Assembly (NCBI RefSeq): GCF_034421375.1
Contig: NZ_CP139779.1
Location: 2,480,001-2,544,000, forward strand
Source of the DNA: Microbacterium invictum
Lineage (GTDB): Bacteria > Actinomycetota > Actinomycetes > Actinomycetales > Microbacteriaceae
DNA: 64,000 bases
Direction: 5' to 3'
Shown: positions 8,040 to 17,332 of the stretch, piece by piece
Layout: each line of letters begins with the position of its first letter
How positions within the stretch are numbered: position 1 is the stretch's first letter
Notes under the pieces: model-generated
What the model was told of the DNA's origin: nothing
The model's database searches: none
The model's input: the letters and a program-made list of their open reading frames with translations, nothing else
Made by a program: the position numbers and the translations under genes

Positions 8040-9533
8040 ATGTCGACCGTCACCGATTCCGCCACCTCTACGACCCTGATCGACCCCGACGTCTTCGGGG
8101 GTCTCATCCACATCGACGGCGCCTGGGTGCCCGGCGGAGGAGGGCAGATCGCCTCCGTCGAACCCGCGACCGGCGAGACGCTCGCGATGGTCGGGATGGC
8201 AGGCCCCGCGGATGTCGCGAAGGCCGCCGAGGGCGCGGCGCGCGCGCAGCGCGAGTGGGCCGCGACCCCGCACCCGGTGCGCGCCGGGGTGCTCCGCAAG
8301 GCCGCGCAGCTGTGGGAGCAGCACGCCGAGGAGATCATGGGCTGGAACGTGCGCGAAGTCGGCGCCATCCCGCCGCTCGCCGGGTTCGCCCTCCATGTCA
8401 CCGCGGCGGAGTGCTACGAGGCCGCGTCGCTCCCCTCGGCGCCCCTCGGATCGATCCTCGCGAGCGAGGAGCCCCGTCTGTCGCTCGCGCAGCAGGTGCC
8501 CGTCGGCGTGGTCGGAGTCATCTCGCCGTTCAACGTGCCGCTGATCCTCGGCATCCGCGCCGTCGCCCCCGCCCTCGCGCTCGGCAACGCGGTGCTGCTC
8601 AAGCCCGACCCGCGCACCGTCATCACCGGCGGGGTGAGCATGGTGCGCATCTTCGAGGAGGCGGGACTCCCCAAGGGCCTGCTTCAGCTGGTTCCGGGCG
8701 GCGCCGACGTCGGGGAGGCGATGATCGCCGACCCCCGCGTGCGGGTCGTCGCCTTCACCGGCTCCACCCGCGCCGGGCGCTCGGTGGGCGAGCTCGCCGG
8801 CCGCCACCTCACCCGGGCGCACCTCGAGCTCGGCGGCAACTCGGCCTTCGTCATCCGTCACGACGCCGATGTCGACCAGGCCGTCAACCTCGCCACCTGG
8901 GGCGCGTTCCTCCACCAGGGTCAGATCTGCATGACGGTGGGCCGGCACATCGTGCACGAGTCGCTCTTCGATGCGTACGTGGAGAAGCTCGCGGCGAAGG
9001 CGGAGTCGATGATCGTCGGCGATCCGGCCGCGGGGCAGGTGCACCTGGGGCCGCTCATCGACGAGGTGCAGCGGGACCGCGTTCACACCCTCGTGCAGGA
9101 CGCCGTCGCCCAGGGGGCCACGCTCGCCGCGGGTGGGACGTACGAGGACCTCTTCTATCGTCCGACCGTGCTCGCGAACCCTCCGAAGGATGCCGCGGCC
9201 TACTGCGACGAGGTCTTCGGCCCGGTCGCCTCGGTGGTGTCGTTCAGGTCCGACGATGAGGCGGTCGCCCTCGCCGCCGACACCGAGTACGGCCTCTCGC
9301 TCGGCATCGTCACCGCCGATGCAATGGCGGGATGGGAGATGGCGCAGCGCATCCCCTCCGGGATCGTGCACGTGAACGACCAGACGGTGAACGACGAGGC
9401 CAACGCCCCGTTCGGCGGGGTCGGCGCCTCGGGCACCGGATCTCGCCACGGCGGCGCGCAGGCGAACATCGACGCGTTCACCGAGACGCGCTGGATCACG
9501 ATGCGGCGGGAGCCCGGGCAGTACCCGCTCTGA
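8040..9533 (+). CDS. Aldehyde dehydrogenase (benzaldehyde/vanillin dehydrogenase type)
   Basis: NAD(P)+-dependent oxidation of an aldehyde to the acid by a soluble 497-residue ALDH-superfamily enzyme. Active-site residues are in place: Asn165 in ISPFNVP, Glu263 in LELGGNSA and the nucleophile Cys297 in GQICMTVGR. The GSTRAGRSVGE stretch (241-251) is the cofactor-binding turn. FHQGQ-like and GVGASGTGSRHGG segments resemble aromatic aldehyde (benzaldehyde, vanillin) dehydrogenases more than betaine-aldehyde enzymes, so aromatic substrates are likely but unproven. The start is set by an AAGGA ribosome-binding site 6 bases upstream. It stands alone and faces guaB1 tail to tail. Confidence 0.88.
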   Translation: MSTVTDSATSTTLIDPDVFGGLIHIDGAWVPGGGGQIASVEPATGETLAMVGMAGPADVAKAAEGAARAQREWAATPHPVRAGVLRKAAQLWEQHAEEIMGWNVREVGAIPPLAGFALHVTAAECYEAASLPSAPLGSILASEEPRLSLAQQVPVGVVGVISPFNVPLILGIRAVAPALALGNAVLLKPDPRTVITGGVSMVRIFEEAGLPKGLLQLVPGGADVGEAMIADPRVRVVAFTGSTRAGRSVGELAGRHLTRAHLELGGNSAFVIRHDADVDQAVNLATWGAFLHQGQICMTVGRHIVHESLFDAYVEKLAAKAESMIVGDPAAGQVHLGPLIDEVQRDRVHTLVQDAVAQGATLAAGGTYEDLFYRPTVLANPPKDAAAYCDEVFGPVASVVSFRSDDEAVALAADTEYGLSLGIVTADAMAGWEMAQRIPSGIVHVNDQTVNDEANAPFGGVGASGTGSRHGGAQANIDAFTETRWITMRREPGQYPL

Positions 9534-9535
9534 TC

Positions 9536-9551
9536 TCCCGGTGTGCCGGGA
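9536..9551. terminator. Short hairpin between the convergent ALDH and guaB1 genes
   Basis: TCCCGG / CCGGGA form a 6-bp stem around a 4-base loop in the 18-base gap between the two stop codons. It is the only visible terminator candidate there, and a weak one. Confidence 0.35.
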
Positions 9552-11009
9552 TCACCAGCTGACGGGGAGTGCCTTGCCCTCCTCGTACCCGGCCGCGGAC
9601 TGCAGGCCCACGCGGGCGCGCTCGTGGAACTCCGCGACGCTCCGCGCGCCCGCGTAGGTGAAGGAGGACCGCACTCCCGAGGTGATCATGTCCAGGAGGT
9701 CTTCGAGTCCGGGGCGCAGGGGGTCGAGGTAGATCTTCGACGACGAGATCCCCTCGGCGAAGAGCTCCTTCCGGGCCCGCTCGTAGGGATCGAGCCGACC
9801 GAAGCGCTCCTGCACGGCCTTCGTCGAGGCCATGCCCCAGGACTCCTTGTACGCCCGACCCGCGTCATCCCGCAGCAGTTCGCCGGGCGCCTCGATGGTG
9901 CCGGCGAACCACGAGCCGATCATCACCGAGGCAGCGCCCGCGGAGAGCGCGAGCGCCACATCGCGCGGATACCGCACCCCGCCGTCGGCCCAGACGTGCG
10001 CGCCGCGGGCCCGGGCGGCCTCGGCGGTCTCGAGGACCGCCGAGAACTGCGGGCGGCCCACGGCCGTCATCATCCGGGTGGTGCACATCGCGCCGGGACC
10101 GACCCCGACCTTCAGGATCGTCGCTCCCGCGTCGACGAGGTCGCCTACCCCGTCGGCGGTGACGATGTTCCCCGCGACGATCGGCACGCCGAGGCCCTCG
10201 GCCGAGACGGCACGCAGCGCTCGGAGCATGCCGTCCTGGTGTCCGTGCGCCGTGTCGACGACGAGGACGTCGACGCCGGCGGCCACGAACGCCCGGGCCT
10301 TCGCTGCCACGTCCCCGTTGATGCCGACGGCCGCGGCGACCGCGAGGCGACCCGAGGCGTCGACGGCGGGGCGGTAGAGGGTGGTGCGCAGTGCGCTCCG
10401 ACGCGAGAGGGTGCCGACGACGAAGCCGTGGTGCAGCACGCACACCGTCTCGGCGTCGGCGCCGACGATGAGATCGAACGCGTGACGGGCATCGTCGACG
10501 TCGTCGGCGTCGATCGACGCGGCATGTCCGCGGGCGAGGTCGCCCAGACGCGCGTCGGGGAGAGCCGAACCGAGACGTCGCGCGGGAACCACCCCGAGGA
10601 CGTCGTCGATGTGGACGCGCTCGGCCGGGGCGTCACTGACGACGATGCCGTGGCCTTCGGTCGCGGGGAGCAGCCGCGCGGCGTCGGCGACGGTCGCGGC
10701 CGCGGGGAGCACGAGCGGCGTGTCCCACGGCACCGGCTGGGCCTTGACCCAGCGGATGGCCGCGTCGAGCTCCTGGAGCGGCAGGTCCTGGGGCAGGACG
10801 CCCAGCCCGCCGCGCCGCGCGAGGGTCGCCGCCAGGCGCGCCCCGGTGACCGAGTTCATGTTCGCCGACACCAACGGCAGGGTCGCCGGTGTGCCGTCGG
10901 CGGGGGCGAGGTCGACGTCGAGACGGCTCGTGATCGCCGAGCGGCGCGGGACCAGGAACACGTCCGAGTAGGTGAGGTCGACCTGCGGTCTCGCGCCGTA
11001 GAACTCCAT
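9552..11009 (-). CDS. guaB1: GuaB1-family GMP reductase-type protein (IMPDH-related)
   Basis: A 485-residue TIM-barrel protein of the IMPDH/GMPR superfamily. Segments include DLTYSDVFLVPR (11-22), LPLVSANMNSVTG, a CBS pair replacing residues about 95-215, VVDTAHGHQDG (250-260), GNIVTADG and the catalytic-loop Cys309 in GAMCTTRMMTAVG. In actinobacteria the GuaB1 subgroup acts as a CBS-containing GMP reductase (GMP to IMP, purine salvage) rather than an IMP dehydrogenase; assignment here is by family. The ATG at 11009 follows TAGGAT by 7 bases. A much longer frame on this strand runs antisense through kgd and is not the gene. Confidence 0.85.
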   Translation of the reverse strand: MEFYGARPQVDLTYSDVFLVPRRSAITSRLDVDLAPADGTPATLPLVSANMNSVTGARLAATLARRGGLGVLPQDLPLQELDAAIRWVKAQPVPWDTPLVLPAAATVADAARLLPATEGHGIVVSDAPAERVHIDDVLGVVPARRLGSALPDARLGDLARGHAASIDADDVDDARHAFDLIVGADAETVCVLHHGFVVGTLSRRSALRTTLYRPAVDASGRLAVAAAVGINGDVAAKARAFVAAGVDVLVVDTAHGHQDGMLRALRAVSAEGLGVPIVAGNIVTADGVGDLVDAGATILKVGVGPGAMCTTRMMTAVGRPQFSAVLETAEAARARGAHVWADGGVRYPRDVALALSAGAASVMIGSWFAGTIEAPGELLRDDAGRAYKESWGMASTKAVQERFGRLDPYERARKELFAEGISSSKIYLDPLRPGLEDLLDMITSGVRSSFTYAGARSVAEFHERARVGLQSAAGYEEGKALPVSW

Positions 11010-11016
11010 TGCACCG

Positions 11017-11022
11017 ATCCTA
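11017..11022 (-). promoter_or_regulatory. -10 box for guaB1 (leaderless)
   Basis: TAGGAT on the minus strand, 7 bases before the ATG. TTTACC 16 bases further upstream is a possible -35. Confidence 0.55.
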
Positions 11023-11105
11023 GAGACCTTTCCCGAGCGGTAAAGAGCGCGATTCTTGCCGCATCGGACCCGGAGAGGACCGGAAACCTCGGACACAGAC
11101 TGGGT

Positions 11106-11111
11106 TAGTCT
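11106..11111 (+). promoter_or_regulatory. Candidate -10 box for kgd
   Basis: TAGTCT in an AT-richer stretch (GGTTAGTCTTAAC) about 76 bases before the kgd GTG. It would give a leader of roughly 70 bases. The 177-bp divergent gap with guaB1 otherwise shows no gene. Confidence 0.45.
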
Positions 11112-11186
11112 TAACAACCGTGCGTGCGGGCCGTACCGAGACCTGTACGACGGACGAATTTCGGCGATGAAAGCAGGCGATCGAGC

Positions 11187-14100
11187 GTGTCGAGCCAGGT
11201 GACCGGCGTCGGGGTGTCGAGCGAGGGGGAGTTCGGGGCCAACGAATGGCTGGTCGACGAACTCTACGAGCAGTACAAGGTCGACAAGAACTCCGTGGAC
11301 AAGGAGTGGTGGCCGATCCTCGAGGCCTATCACCCCGTCGAGGTGGACGGCGAGAGCGCGGACCGCGTCGGGGAGGCGGTCGCTGACACCGCGCCCGCGC
11401 CGGAGGCGCCGGCCGCGAAGGACGCGACGCCCGCGGCATCCCCCGAACCCGCCGCTCCCACTCCCGCGAGCGAGGCGCATCCGATCACCGCGCCAGTGCC
11501 CGTGATCGGCGCGCAGCCGGTCGCGCGGACGACGGCGAAGCCCGCCGCGCCGCAGCCGATTCCGGCGCAGGCCCCCAAGGTCACCCCTTCCGCGGCGAAG
11601 GAGCAGACCGACGAGGACACGGTCACCGTCCTCAAGGGCATGACGAAGACCCTCGCCGCCAACATGGACCAGTCGCTGACGGTGCCGACCGCGACGAGCG
11701 TGCGCACCGTGCCGGCGAAGCTGATGATCGACAACCGCATCGTCATCAACAACCACATGGCGCGCACCCGCGGCGGCAAGATCAGCTTCACCCACCTCAT
11801 CGGCTGGGCGATGATCCAGGCGCTGAAGGAGTTCCCCAGCCAGAACGTCTTCTACGCCGAGGTGGACGGCAAGCCCTCGGTGGTCGCCCCTGCGCACATC
11901 AACCTCGGCATCGCCATCGACCTCCCCAAGCCCGACGGCACCCGGTCGCTCCTCGTCCCGAGCATCAAGCGCGCCGAGAGCCTCACCTTCAGCGAGTACC
12001 TCGCCTCGTACGAGGACCTCGTGACACGGGCCCGCGGAAACAAGCTCACCGCGGCCGATTTCCAGGGCACCACGATCTCGCTGACCAACCCCGGTGGCAT
12101 CGGCACCGTCCACTCGGTGCCGCGCCTGATGAAGGGGCAGGGCTGCATCGTCGGCGCGGGTGCGCTGGATTATCCGGCGGAGTTCCAGGGCGCGAGCGAG
12201 AAGACGCTCAACGAGATGGCGATCGGCAAGACGATCACCCTCACCAGCACCTACGACCACCGCGTCATCCAGGGCGCCGGATCGGGCGAGTTCCTGAAGA
12301 TCATCCACGAGCTGCTCATCGGCAAGCGCGGGTTCTACGACGACATCTTCGCCGCCCTGCGCATCCCCTACGCGCCGATCCACTGGGCCAGCGACATCAA
12401 CGTCGACGTCGCCGAGCGGGTCGACAAGACCGCCCGCGTGCAGGAGCTCATCAACTCCTTCCGCGTGCGCGGCCACCTCATGGCCGACATCGATCCGCTC
12501 GAGTACGTCCAGCGCACGCACCCCGACCTGGAGATCGAGCAGCACGGACTGACCTTCTGGGATCTGGACCGCGAGTTCGTCACCGGCGGCTTCGGCGGCA
12601 AGCGCCTGATGAAGCTCCGCGAGATCCTCGGCGTGCTGCGCGACTCGTACTGCCGCACGATCGGCCTGGAGTACATGCACATCCAGGACCCGGCGCAGCG
12701 GCTGTGGTTCCAGCAGAACGTCGAGGTCAAGTACACCAAGCCCGGCCACGACGAGCAGCTGCGCATCCTGTCGAAGCTGAATCAGGCCGAGGCGTTCGAG
12801 ACGTTCCTGCAGACCAAGTACGTCGGTCAGAAGCGCTTCAGCCTTGAGGGCGGCGAGTCCCTGATCCCGCTGCTGGACGAGGTGCTGCAGGGCGCGGCCC
12901 AGGCGGGCCTCGACGGCGCCGCGATCGGCATGGCCCACCGCGGCCGGCTGAACGTCTTGACCAACATCGGCGGCAAGACCTACGGGCAGGTCTTCCGCGA
13001 GTTCGAGGGATCCGTCGCCGTGGGCGCCAAGCGCGGCTCGGGCGACGTGAAGTACCACCTCGGCACCGAGGGCACCTTCGTCGCCGACGACGGCAGCGAG
13101 CTGCCGGTGTACCTCGCCGCCAACCCCTCGCACCTCGAGACCGTCGACGGCGTGCTCGAGGGGATCGTGCGCGCCCGCCAGGACCGCAAGCCCGTCGGGT
13201 CGTTCTCGTGGCTGCCGGTCCTCATCCACGGTGACGCGGCCTTCGCCGGCCAGGGCGTCGTGGTCGAGACGCTGCAGATGTCGCAGCTGCGCGGCTACCG
13301 GACCGGTGGCACCGTGCACATCGTGGTCAACAACCAGGTGGGCTTCACCACGATGCCCACCGACGCACGGTCGTCGGTCTACGCCACCGACGTCGCCAAG
13401 ACGATCCAGGCCCCGATCTTCCACGTCAACGGCGACGACCCCGAGGCCGTCGTCCGGGTGGCCCAGATCGCCTTCGCCTACCGCGAGAAGTTCCACCGTG
13501 ACGTGGTGATCGACCTCGTCTGCTATCGCCGACGCGGCCACAACGAGGGTGACGACCCGTCGATGACGCAGCCGCTGATGACCAACCTCATCGAAGCCAA
13601 GCGCTCGGTGCGGCGGCTCTACACCGAAGCCCTGGTCGGCCGTGGCGACATCACCGAGGAGGAGTACGAGCAGGCCAAGCGCGACTTCCAGAGCCGCCTC
13701 GAGATCGCCTTCGCCGAGACGCACGAGGCAGAGACCGGGTCGTCGCCGATCGTGGGCCCGGACGCCGAGGACGCCGGGGCCACGCCCGCCGGCGAACTCG
13801 ACACCACCGGGGTGTCGCGCGACATGGTCCACCTCATCGGCGACGCGTTCGTCAACAAGCCCGAGGGGTTCTCGGTGCACGCCAAGATCCAGCAGCTGCT
13901 GGACAAGCGCCTGGACATGAGCCGCAACGGCAACATCGACTGGGGCTTCGGCGAGCTCCTCGCCTTCGGGTCGCTACTGGTCGAGGGCACCTCGGTGCGC
14001 CTGGCCGGTCAGGACTCGCGGCGCGGCACGTTCGTCCAGCGCCACTCGGTGCTGCACGACCGCCAGAACGGCCAGGAATGGATCCCGCTGGCGAACCTCG

Positions 14101-14957
14101 CCGACAACCAGGGTCGCTTCTGGGTCTACGACTCGCTGCTCAGTGAGTACGCCGCAATGGCCTTCGAGTACGGCTACTCCGTCGAGCGCTCCGACGCGCT
14201 CGTGCTCTGGGAGGCCCAGTTCGGCGACTTCGCCAACGGCGCCCAGTCGGTGATCGACGAGTTCATCTCGTCGGCCGAGCAGAAGTGGGGCCAGCAGTCC
14301 AGCGTCACGCTCCTCCTCCCCCACGGGTACGAGGGTCAGGGGCCGGACCACTCCTCGGCCCGGATCGAGCGGTACCTGCAGATGTGCGCGCAGGACAACA
14401 TGATCGTCGCTCGACCGTCGACCCCGGCATCGTACTTCCACCTGCTGCGTCGCCAGGCCTACGCACGTCCGCGCCGGCCGCTGATCGTCTTCACACCGAA
14501 GGCGATGCTGCGTCTGCGCGGAGCGACCAGCAAGGTCGAGGACTTCCTCACCGGCCGGTTCGAGCCCGTGCTCGACGACGATCGCGGCATCGATGCCTCG
14601 AAGGTGGAGCGGGTGCTGCTGCACTCGGGCAAGCTCCACTGGGACCTCCGCGCCGAGCTCGACAAGAAGCCCGACCCGCGGATCGCCCTCGTGCGCCTGG
14701 AGCAGTTCTACCCGTCCCCGGTCGAGGCGCTGCACCGTGTGCTGGCGAACTACCCCGGCGCCGACCTCGTGTGGGTGCAGGACGAGCCCGAGAACCAGGG
14801 CGCGTGGCCGTTCATCGCCCTCGAGCTGAGCAAGCACCTCGACGGTCGCGACATCGAGCTGATCTCGCGCCCGGCGATGGCATCGACGGCGACCGGGTCG
14901 CCGAAGGTGCACGCCGCCGAGCAGGCGGAGATCATGCGGGCGGCGCTGACCCTCTGA
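11187..14957 (+). CDS. kgd: Multifunctional 2-oxoglutarate dehydrogenase/decarboxylase E1-E2 (Kgd/OdhA)
   Basis: The fused actinobacterial TCA-cycle enzyme, 1256 residues. Order: an N-terminal segment (FGANEWLVDELYEQYKVD), an Ala/Pro-rich linker to about 140, an E2-type succinyltransferase domain (about 150-385, with STYDHRVIQGAGSGEFL carrying the catalytic His), then the thiamine-diphosphate E1 domains (from about 415; AHRGRLNVL, GDAAFAGQGVVVE, NNQVGFTT, and a transketolase C-terminal part to the end). It lacks a lipoyl domain, as expected for the family. The GTG at 11187 gives the typical N terminus and follows AGGCGA; the frame's earlier start would add unrelated residues. Regulation by a GarA/OdhI-like FHA protein is known for the family and not visible here. 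Confidence 0.95.
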   Translation: MSSQVTGVGVSSEGEFGANEWLVDELYEQYKVDKNSVDKEWWPILEAYHPVEVDGESADRVGEAVADTAPAPEAPAAKDATPAASPEPAAPTPASEAHPITAPVPVIGAQPVARTTAKPAAPQPIPAQAPKVTPSAAKEQTDEDTVTVLKGMTKTLAANMDQSLTVPTATSVRTVPAKLMIDNRIVINNHMARTRGGKISFTHLIGWAMIQALKEFPSQNVFYAEVDGKPSVVAPAHINLGIAIDLPKPDGTRSLLVPSIKRAESLTFSEYLASYEDLVTRARGNKLTAADFQGTTISLTNPGGIGTVHSVPRLMKGQGCIVGAGALDYPAEFQGASEKTLNEMAIGKTITLTSTYDHRVIQGAGSGEFLKIIHELLIGKRGFYDDIFAALRIPYAPIHWASDINVDVAERVDKTARVQELINSFRVRGHLMADIDPLEYVQRTHPDLEIEQHGLTFWDLDREFVTGGFGGKRLMKLREILGVLRDSYCRTIGLEYMHIQDPAQRLWFQQNVEVKYTKPGHDEQLRILSKLNQAEAFETFLQTKYVGQKRFSLEGGESLIPLLDEVLQGAAQAGLDGAAIGMAHRGRLNVLTNIGGKTYGQVFREFEGSVAVGAKRGSGDVKYHLGTEGTFVADDGSELPVYLAANPSHLETVDGVLEGIVRARQDRKPVGSFSWLPVLIHGDAAFAGQGVVVETLQMSQLRGYRTGGTVHIVVNNQVGFTTMPTDARSSVYATDVAKTIQAPIFHVNGDDPEAVVRVAQIAFAYREKFHRDVVIDLVCYRRRGHNEGDDPSMTQPLMTNLIEAKRSVRRLYTEALVGRGDITEEEYEQAKRDFQSRLEIAFAETHEAETGSSPIVGPDAEDAGATPAGELDTTGVSRDMVHLIGDAFVNKPEGFSVHAKIQQLLDKRLDMSRNGNIDWGFGELLAFGSLLVEGTSVRLAGQDSRRGTFVQRHSVLHDRQNGQEWIPLANLADNQGRFWVYDSLLSEYAAMAFEYGYSVERSDALVLWEAQFGDFANGAQSVIDEFISSAEQKWGQQSSVTLLLPHGYEGQGPDHSSARIERYLQMCAQDNMIVARPSTPASYFHLLRRQAYARPRRPLIVFTPKAMLRLRGATSKVEDFLTGRFEPVLDDDRGIDASKVERVLLHSGKLHWDLRAELDKKPDPRIALVRLEQFYPSPVEALHRVLANYPGADLVWVQDEPENQGAWPFIALELSKHLDGRDIELISRPAMASTATGSPKVHAAEQAEIMRAALTL

Positions 14958-14969
14958 CGCACCTGGCGT

Positions 14970-14994
14970 GACCCCGTCAGCGATGGACGGGGTC
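14970..14994 (+). terminator. Rho-independent terminator-like hairpin after kgd
   Basis: GACCCCGTC and GACGGGGTC form a perfect 9-bp stem with a 7-base loop, 12 bases past the kgd stop codon. There is no strong U tract, as is common in high-GC actinobacteria. It also sits downstream of convergent rsrA. Confidence 0.7.
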
Positions 14995-15027
14995 GGTCAG
15001 AGGTGGAGGAGTCCGGTCAGCAGGCGG

Positions 15028-15270
15028 TCAGTGAGTCGCCTGCACGGCACGCAGCCGCGACAGGATCTGATCGCGCAGCTCTTCGGGCGCCGTCTCCTTG
15101 CACGCCCGGGCGACGACCTCGGTGAGCGTGCGGGCGACGAGCGCCTCGTCGCGGCATCCGGGGCAGTTGTCCAGGTGCTCGGTGATGTCTTTGTGCTCGG
15201 TCTTGCACACCTCGTTGCGGAGGTACTCCTCGAGATCGCGCCGTGCCTTGTCGCAGCCGCAGTCCGTCAT
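15028..15270 (-). CDS. rsrA: Mycothiol-system anti-sigma factor RsrA/RshA
   Basis: An 80-residue zinc-binding anti-sigma factor that holds SigR inactive until disulfide stress oxidises its cysteines. The ZAS motif is visible as His32-x3-Cys36-x2-Cys39 (HLDNCPGC), with further cysteines at 4, 6 and 22. The start codon overlaps the sigR stop (ATGA), the usual coupling that keeps sigma and anti-sigma levels matched. It matches M. tuberculosis rshA in size and position beside sigH. Confidence 0.92.
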   Translation of the reverse strand: MTDCGCDKARRDLEEYLRNEVCKTEHKDITEHLDNCPGCRDEALVARTLTEVVARACKETAPEELRDQILSRLRAVQATH

Positions 15271-15935
15271 TTCTTTGCTCCCGTGGCGGCGGTGTCGATG
15301 CCGCGCTCTTTCGCGTAGTCGGCCAGCAGGTCACGCAGCATCCGCCTGCCTCGGTGCAGACGACTCATGACCGTGCCGATGGGGGTCTTCATGATGTCGG
15401 CGATCTCCTGATAGGCGAAGCCCTCGACATCTGCGAGGTACACCGCCAGCCGGAAGTCCTCCGGGATCGCCTGCAGGGCGTCCTTCACCACCGACGCCGG
15501 CATGTGATCGATCGCCTCGGCCTCGGCCGAGCGCGTGCTGATCGCCGTCGTCGATTCGGCGCCGCCGAGCTGCCAGTCCTCCAGCTCGTCGATCGCCCCC
15601 TGGAAGGGCTCGCGCTGCTTCTTCCGGTAGGTGTTGATGTAGGTGTTGGTGAGGATCCGGTAGAGCCACGCCTTGAGATTGGTGCCCTGGGTGAAGCTCT
15701 TCCACGAGGCGAACGCCTTCACGAACGTCTCCTGGACGAGGTCGGCGGCATCGGCGGGATTGCGCGTCATCCGCATCGCCGCCGCGTACAGCTGATCCAT
15801 GAACGGCAGCGCCTGCTGCTCGAACTGCGTACGCGTGTCCTCGGCGGAGGCTGGCTGGTCAGACATCACGCGCCAGTCTACGGCGGCGATCTCCTCGACA
15901 GTCTGAGCGTCAGACCGTTCGAGCGTGGCGATCAT
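15267..15935 (-). CDS. sigR: ECF sigma factor SigR/SigH (thiol-oxidative stress)
   Basis: A 222-residue ECF sigma factor. Region 2 covers about 45-120 ([21 protein letters not shown] and [18 protein letters not shown]) and region 4 about 155-205 ([31 protein letters not shown]). It directs the oxidative and thiol stress regulon and is released by oxidised RsrA. The ATG at 15935 is supported by AGGAG 6 bases upstream; a Met 23 codons later is possible. A GGAAT/GGTT SigR-type promoter upstream indicates autoregulation. It overlaps rsrA downstream and diverges from aroA. Confidence 0.93.
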   Translation of the reverse strand: MIATLERSDAQTVEEIAAVDWRVMSDQPASAEDTRTQFEQQALPFMDQLYAAAMRMTRNPADAADLVQETFVKAFASWKSFTQGTNLKAWLYRILTNTYINTYRKKQREPFQGAIDELEDWQLGGAESTTAISTRSAEAEAIDHMPASVVKDALQAIPEDFRLAVYLADVEGFAYQEIADIMKTPIGTVMSRLHRGRRMLRDLLADYAKERGIDTAATGAKK

Positions 15936-15966
15936 CCCGGCTCCTCTCGGTGGTTCGTTAGGGTAG

Positions 15967-15993
15967 AACCCGATGACACCGCCCGGGTATTCC
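15967..15993 (-). promoter_or_regulatory. SigR-type autoregulatory promoter of sigR
   Basis: On the minus strand, -35 GGAAT (15993-15989), an 18-base spacer and -10 GGTT (15970-15967). This fits the SigR/SigH consensus GGAAT-N18-GTT. It lies 32 bases before the sigR ATG, and its -35 half is inside the first codons of divergent aroA. Confidence 0.72.
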
Positions 15994-17325
15994 CCCGACT
16001 CCGACGTCCGCGCGTGGGCTGCCCCGACGGCGCAGGCGCCGTTGCGCGCGGTCGTCACCGTGCCGGGGTCGAAGTCGCTGACCAACCGCGAGCTCGTCCT
16101 GGCCGCCCTCGCCGACGGCCCGAGCCGCCTGAGCGCGCCGCTGCACAGCGACGACTCGGCCCGGATGATCGAGGCCCTCCGAGCGCTCGGCGTGTCGGTC
16201 GAGGCCGAACCCGGCGACGGTGACTTCGGCGACGACGTGCTCATCACCCCGACCTGGCCGCTGCACGGCGGCGGGGCGGTGGACTGCGGTCAGGCCGGCA
16301 CCGTGATGCGGTTCATCAGCCCCGTCGCCGGATTCGCCGACAACGACGTCGAGGTCACCGCCCATGAGACGGCGCTGCACCGTCCCATGGGCGCCATGAT
16401 CCGCGCGCTCCGCGACGTCGGCGTCGACATCGACGACGCCGGCCACTGGTCGCTCCCCTTCCTCGTGCGCGGGCGCGGGCACGTGCGCGGCGGCGAGGTG
16501 ACGATGGATGCCAGCGCATCGAGCCAGTTCGTCTCGGGCCTCCTCCTCGCCGCTCCGCGCTTCGACGTGGGGCTGCACCTCATCCACTCCGGCGGGCGGC
16601 TTCCGAGCATCCCGCACATCGACATGACCATCGAGGCCCTCGCGCGGCGCGGCGTCCACGTCGAGCGGCCCGCGCCGGGCGAATGGGTCGTTCCCGCGGG
16701 GCCGATCCGGGCGAAGGATGTCGCGATCGAGCCCGATCTCTCCAATGCCGCCCCGTTCCTGGCCGCGGCCATGATCGCGGGGGGATCGGTGTCGGTGACC
16801 GGCTGGCCGCTGCACTCCACGCAGCCGGGCGCCATGCTCAGCGACATCCTGTCCCTCATGGGTGCGCGCGTGGTCCGCCGAGGCGGCGCGCTGACGGTCA
16901 CCGCCGGTGAGACCATCGCGGGCGTCGACCTCGATCTGTCCGCGGCAGGCGAGCTCACCCCGACGCTGTTCGCCCTCGCGGCGTTCGCCGATGCACCGAC
17001 GACGCTGTACGGCATCGGACATATCCGCGGACACGAGACCGACCGCATCGCCGCCCTTGTGGACAACCTCCGCGGCCTCGGCGGCGAGGCCCACGAACTC
17101 GCCGACGGCATCCGCATCGTCCCGCAGCCCCTGCGGGGCGGGCTCTGGCGTGCTCACCACGACCACCGTCTCGCTACGACCGGCGCCCTTATCGGCCTGC
17201 GGGTGGCGGGGGTGGCGGTCGACGACATCGGCACCACCGCGAAGACCATGCCGCAGTTCCCCGACCTCTGGCAGGGGATGCTCTCGGGCGCCTCGAGCGC
17301 GCCGGGGGCAGCCGTGCAGGGATGA
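15973..17325 (+). CDS. aroA: 3-phosphoshikimate 1-carboxyvinyltransferase (EPSP synthase)
   Basis: Condenses PEP with shikimate-3-phosphate in the chorismate pathway. The 450-residue product shows [20 protein letters not shown] (substrate Lys and Arg), the [11 protein letters not shown] loop, [15 protein letters not shown] and [10 protein letters not shown] near the C terminus. [11 protein letters not shown] with an Ala in the glycine loop is worth noting for glyphosate-binding comparisons. The ATG at 15973 is preceded by TAGGGT 8 bases upstream. rsgA begins 7 bases after the stop and bcp overlaps rsgA, so the three form an operon, as aroA-rsgA do in mycobacteria. Confidence 0.95.
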   Translation: MTPPGYSPDSDVRAWAAPTAQAPLRAVVTVPGSKSLTNRELVLAALADGPSRLSAPLHSDDSARMIEALRALGVSVEAEPGDGDFGDDVLITPTWPLHGGGAVDCGQAGTVMRFISPVAGFADNDVEVTAHETALHRPMGAMIRALRDVGVDIDDAGHWSLPFLVRGRGHVRGGEVTMDASASSQFVSGLLLAAPRFDVGLHLIHSGGRLPSIPHIDMTIEALARRGVHVERPAPGEWVVPAGPIRAKDVAIEPDLSNAAPFLAAAMIAGGSVSVTGWPLHSTQPGAMLSDILSLMGARVVRRGGALTVTAGETIAGVDLDLSAAGELTPTLFALAAFADAPTTLYGIGHIRGHETDRIAALVDNLRGLGGEAHELADGIRIVPQPLRGGLWRAHHDHRLATTGALIGLRVAGVAVDDIGTTAKTMPQFPDLWQGMLSGASSAPGAAVQG

Positions 17326-17332
17326 CCGCGCC

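Noticed and set aside
9552..11009. IMP dehydrogenase GuaB
   Set aside because: Length and motifs fit the GuaB1 subgroup, which is distinct from the IMPDH proper of actinobacteria and is tied to GMP reductase activity.
9552..13880. A 1442-codon open frame on the minus strand, extending guaB1 antisense through kgd
   Set aside because: Only the last 485 codons (from 11009) look like a protein family. The rest mirrors kgd codons, and kgd is unmistakable on the other strand.
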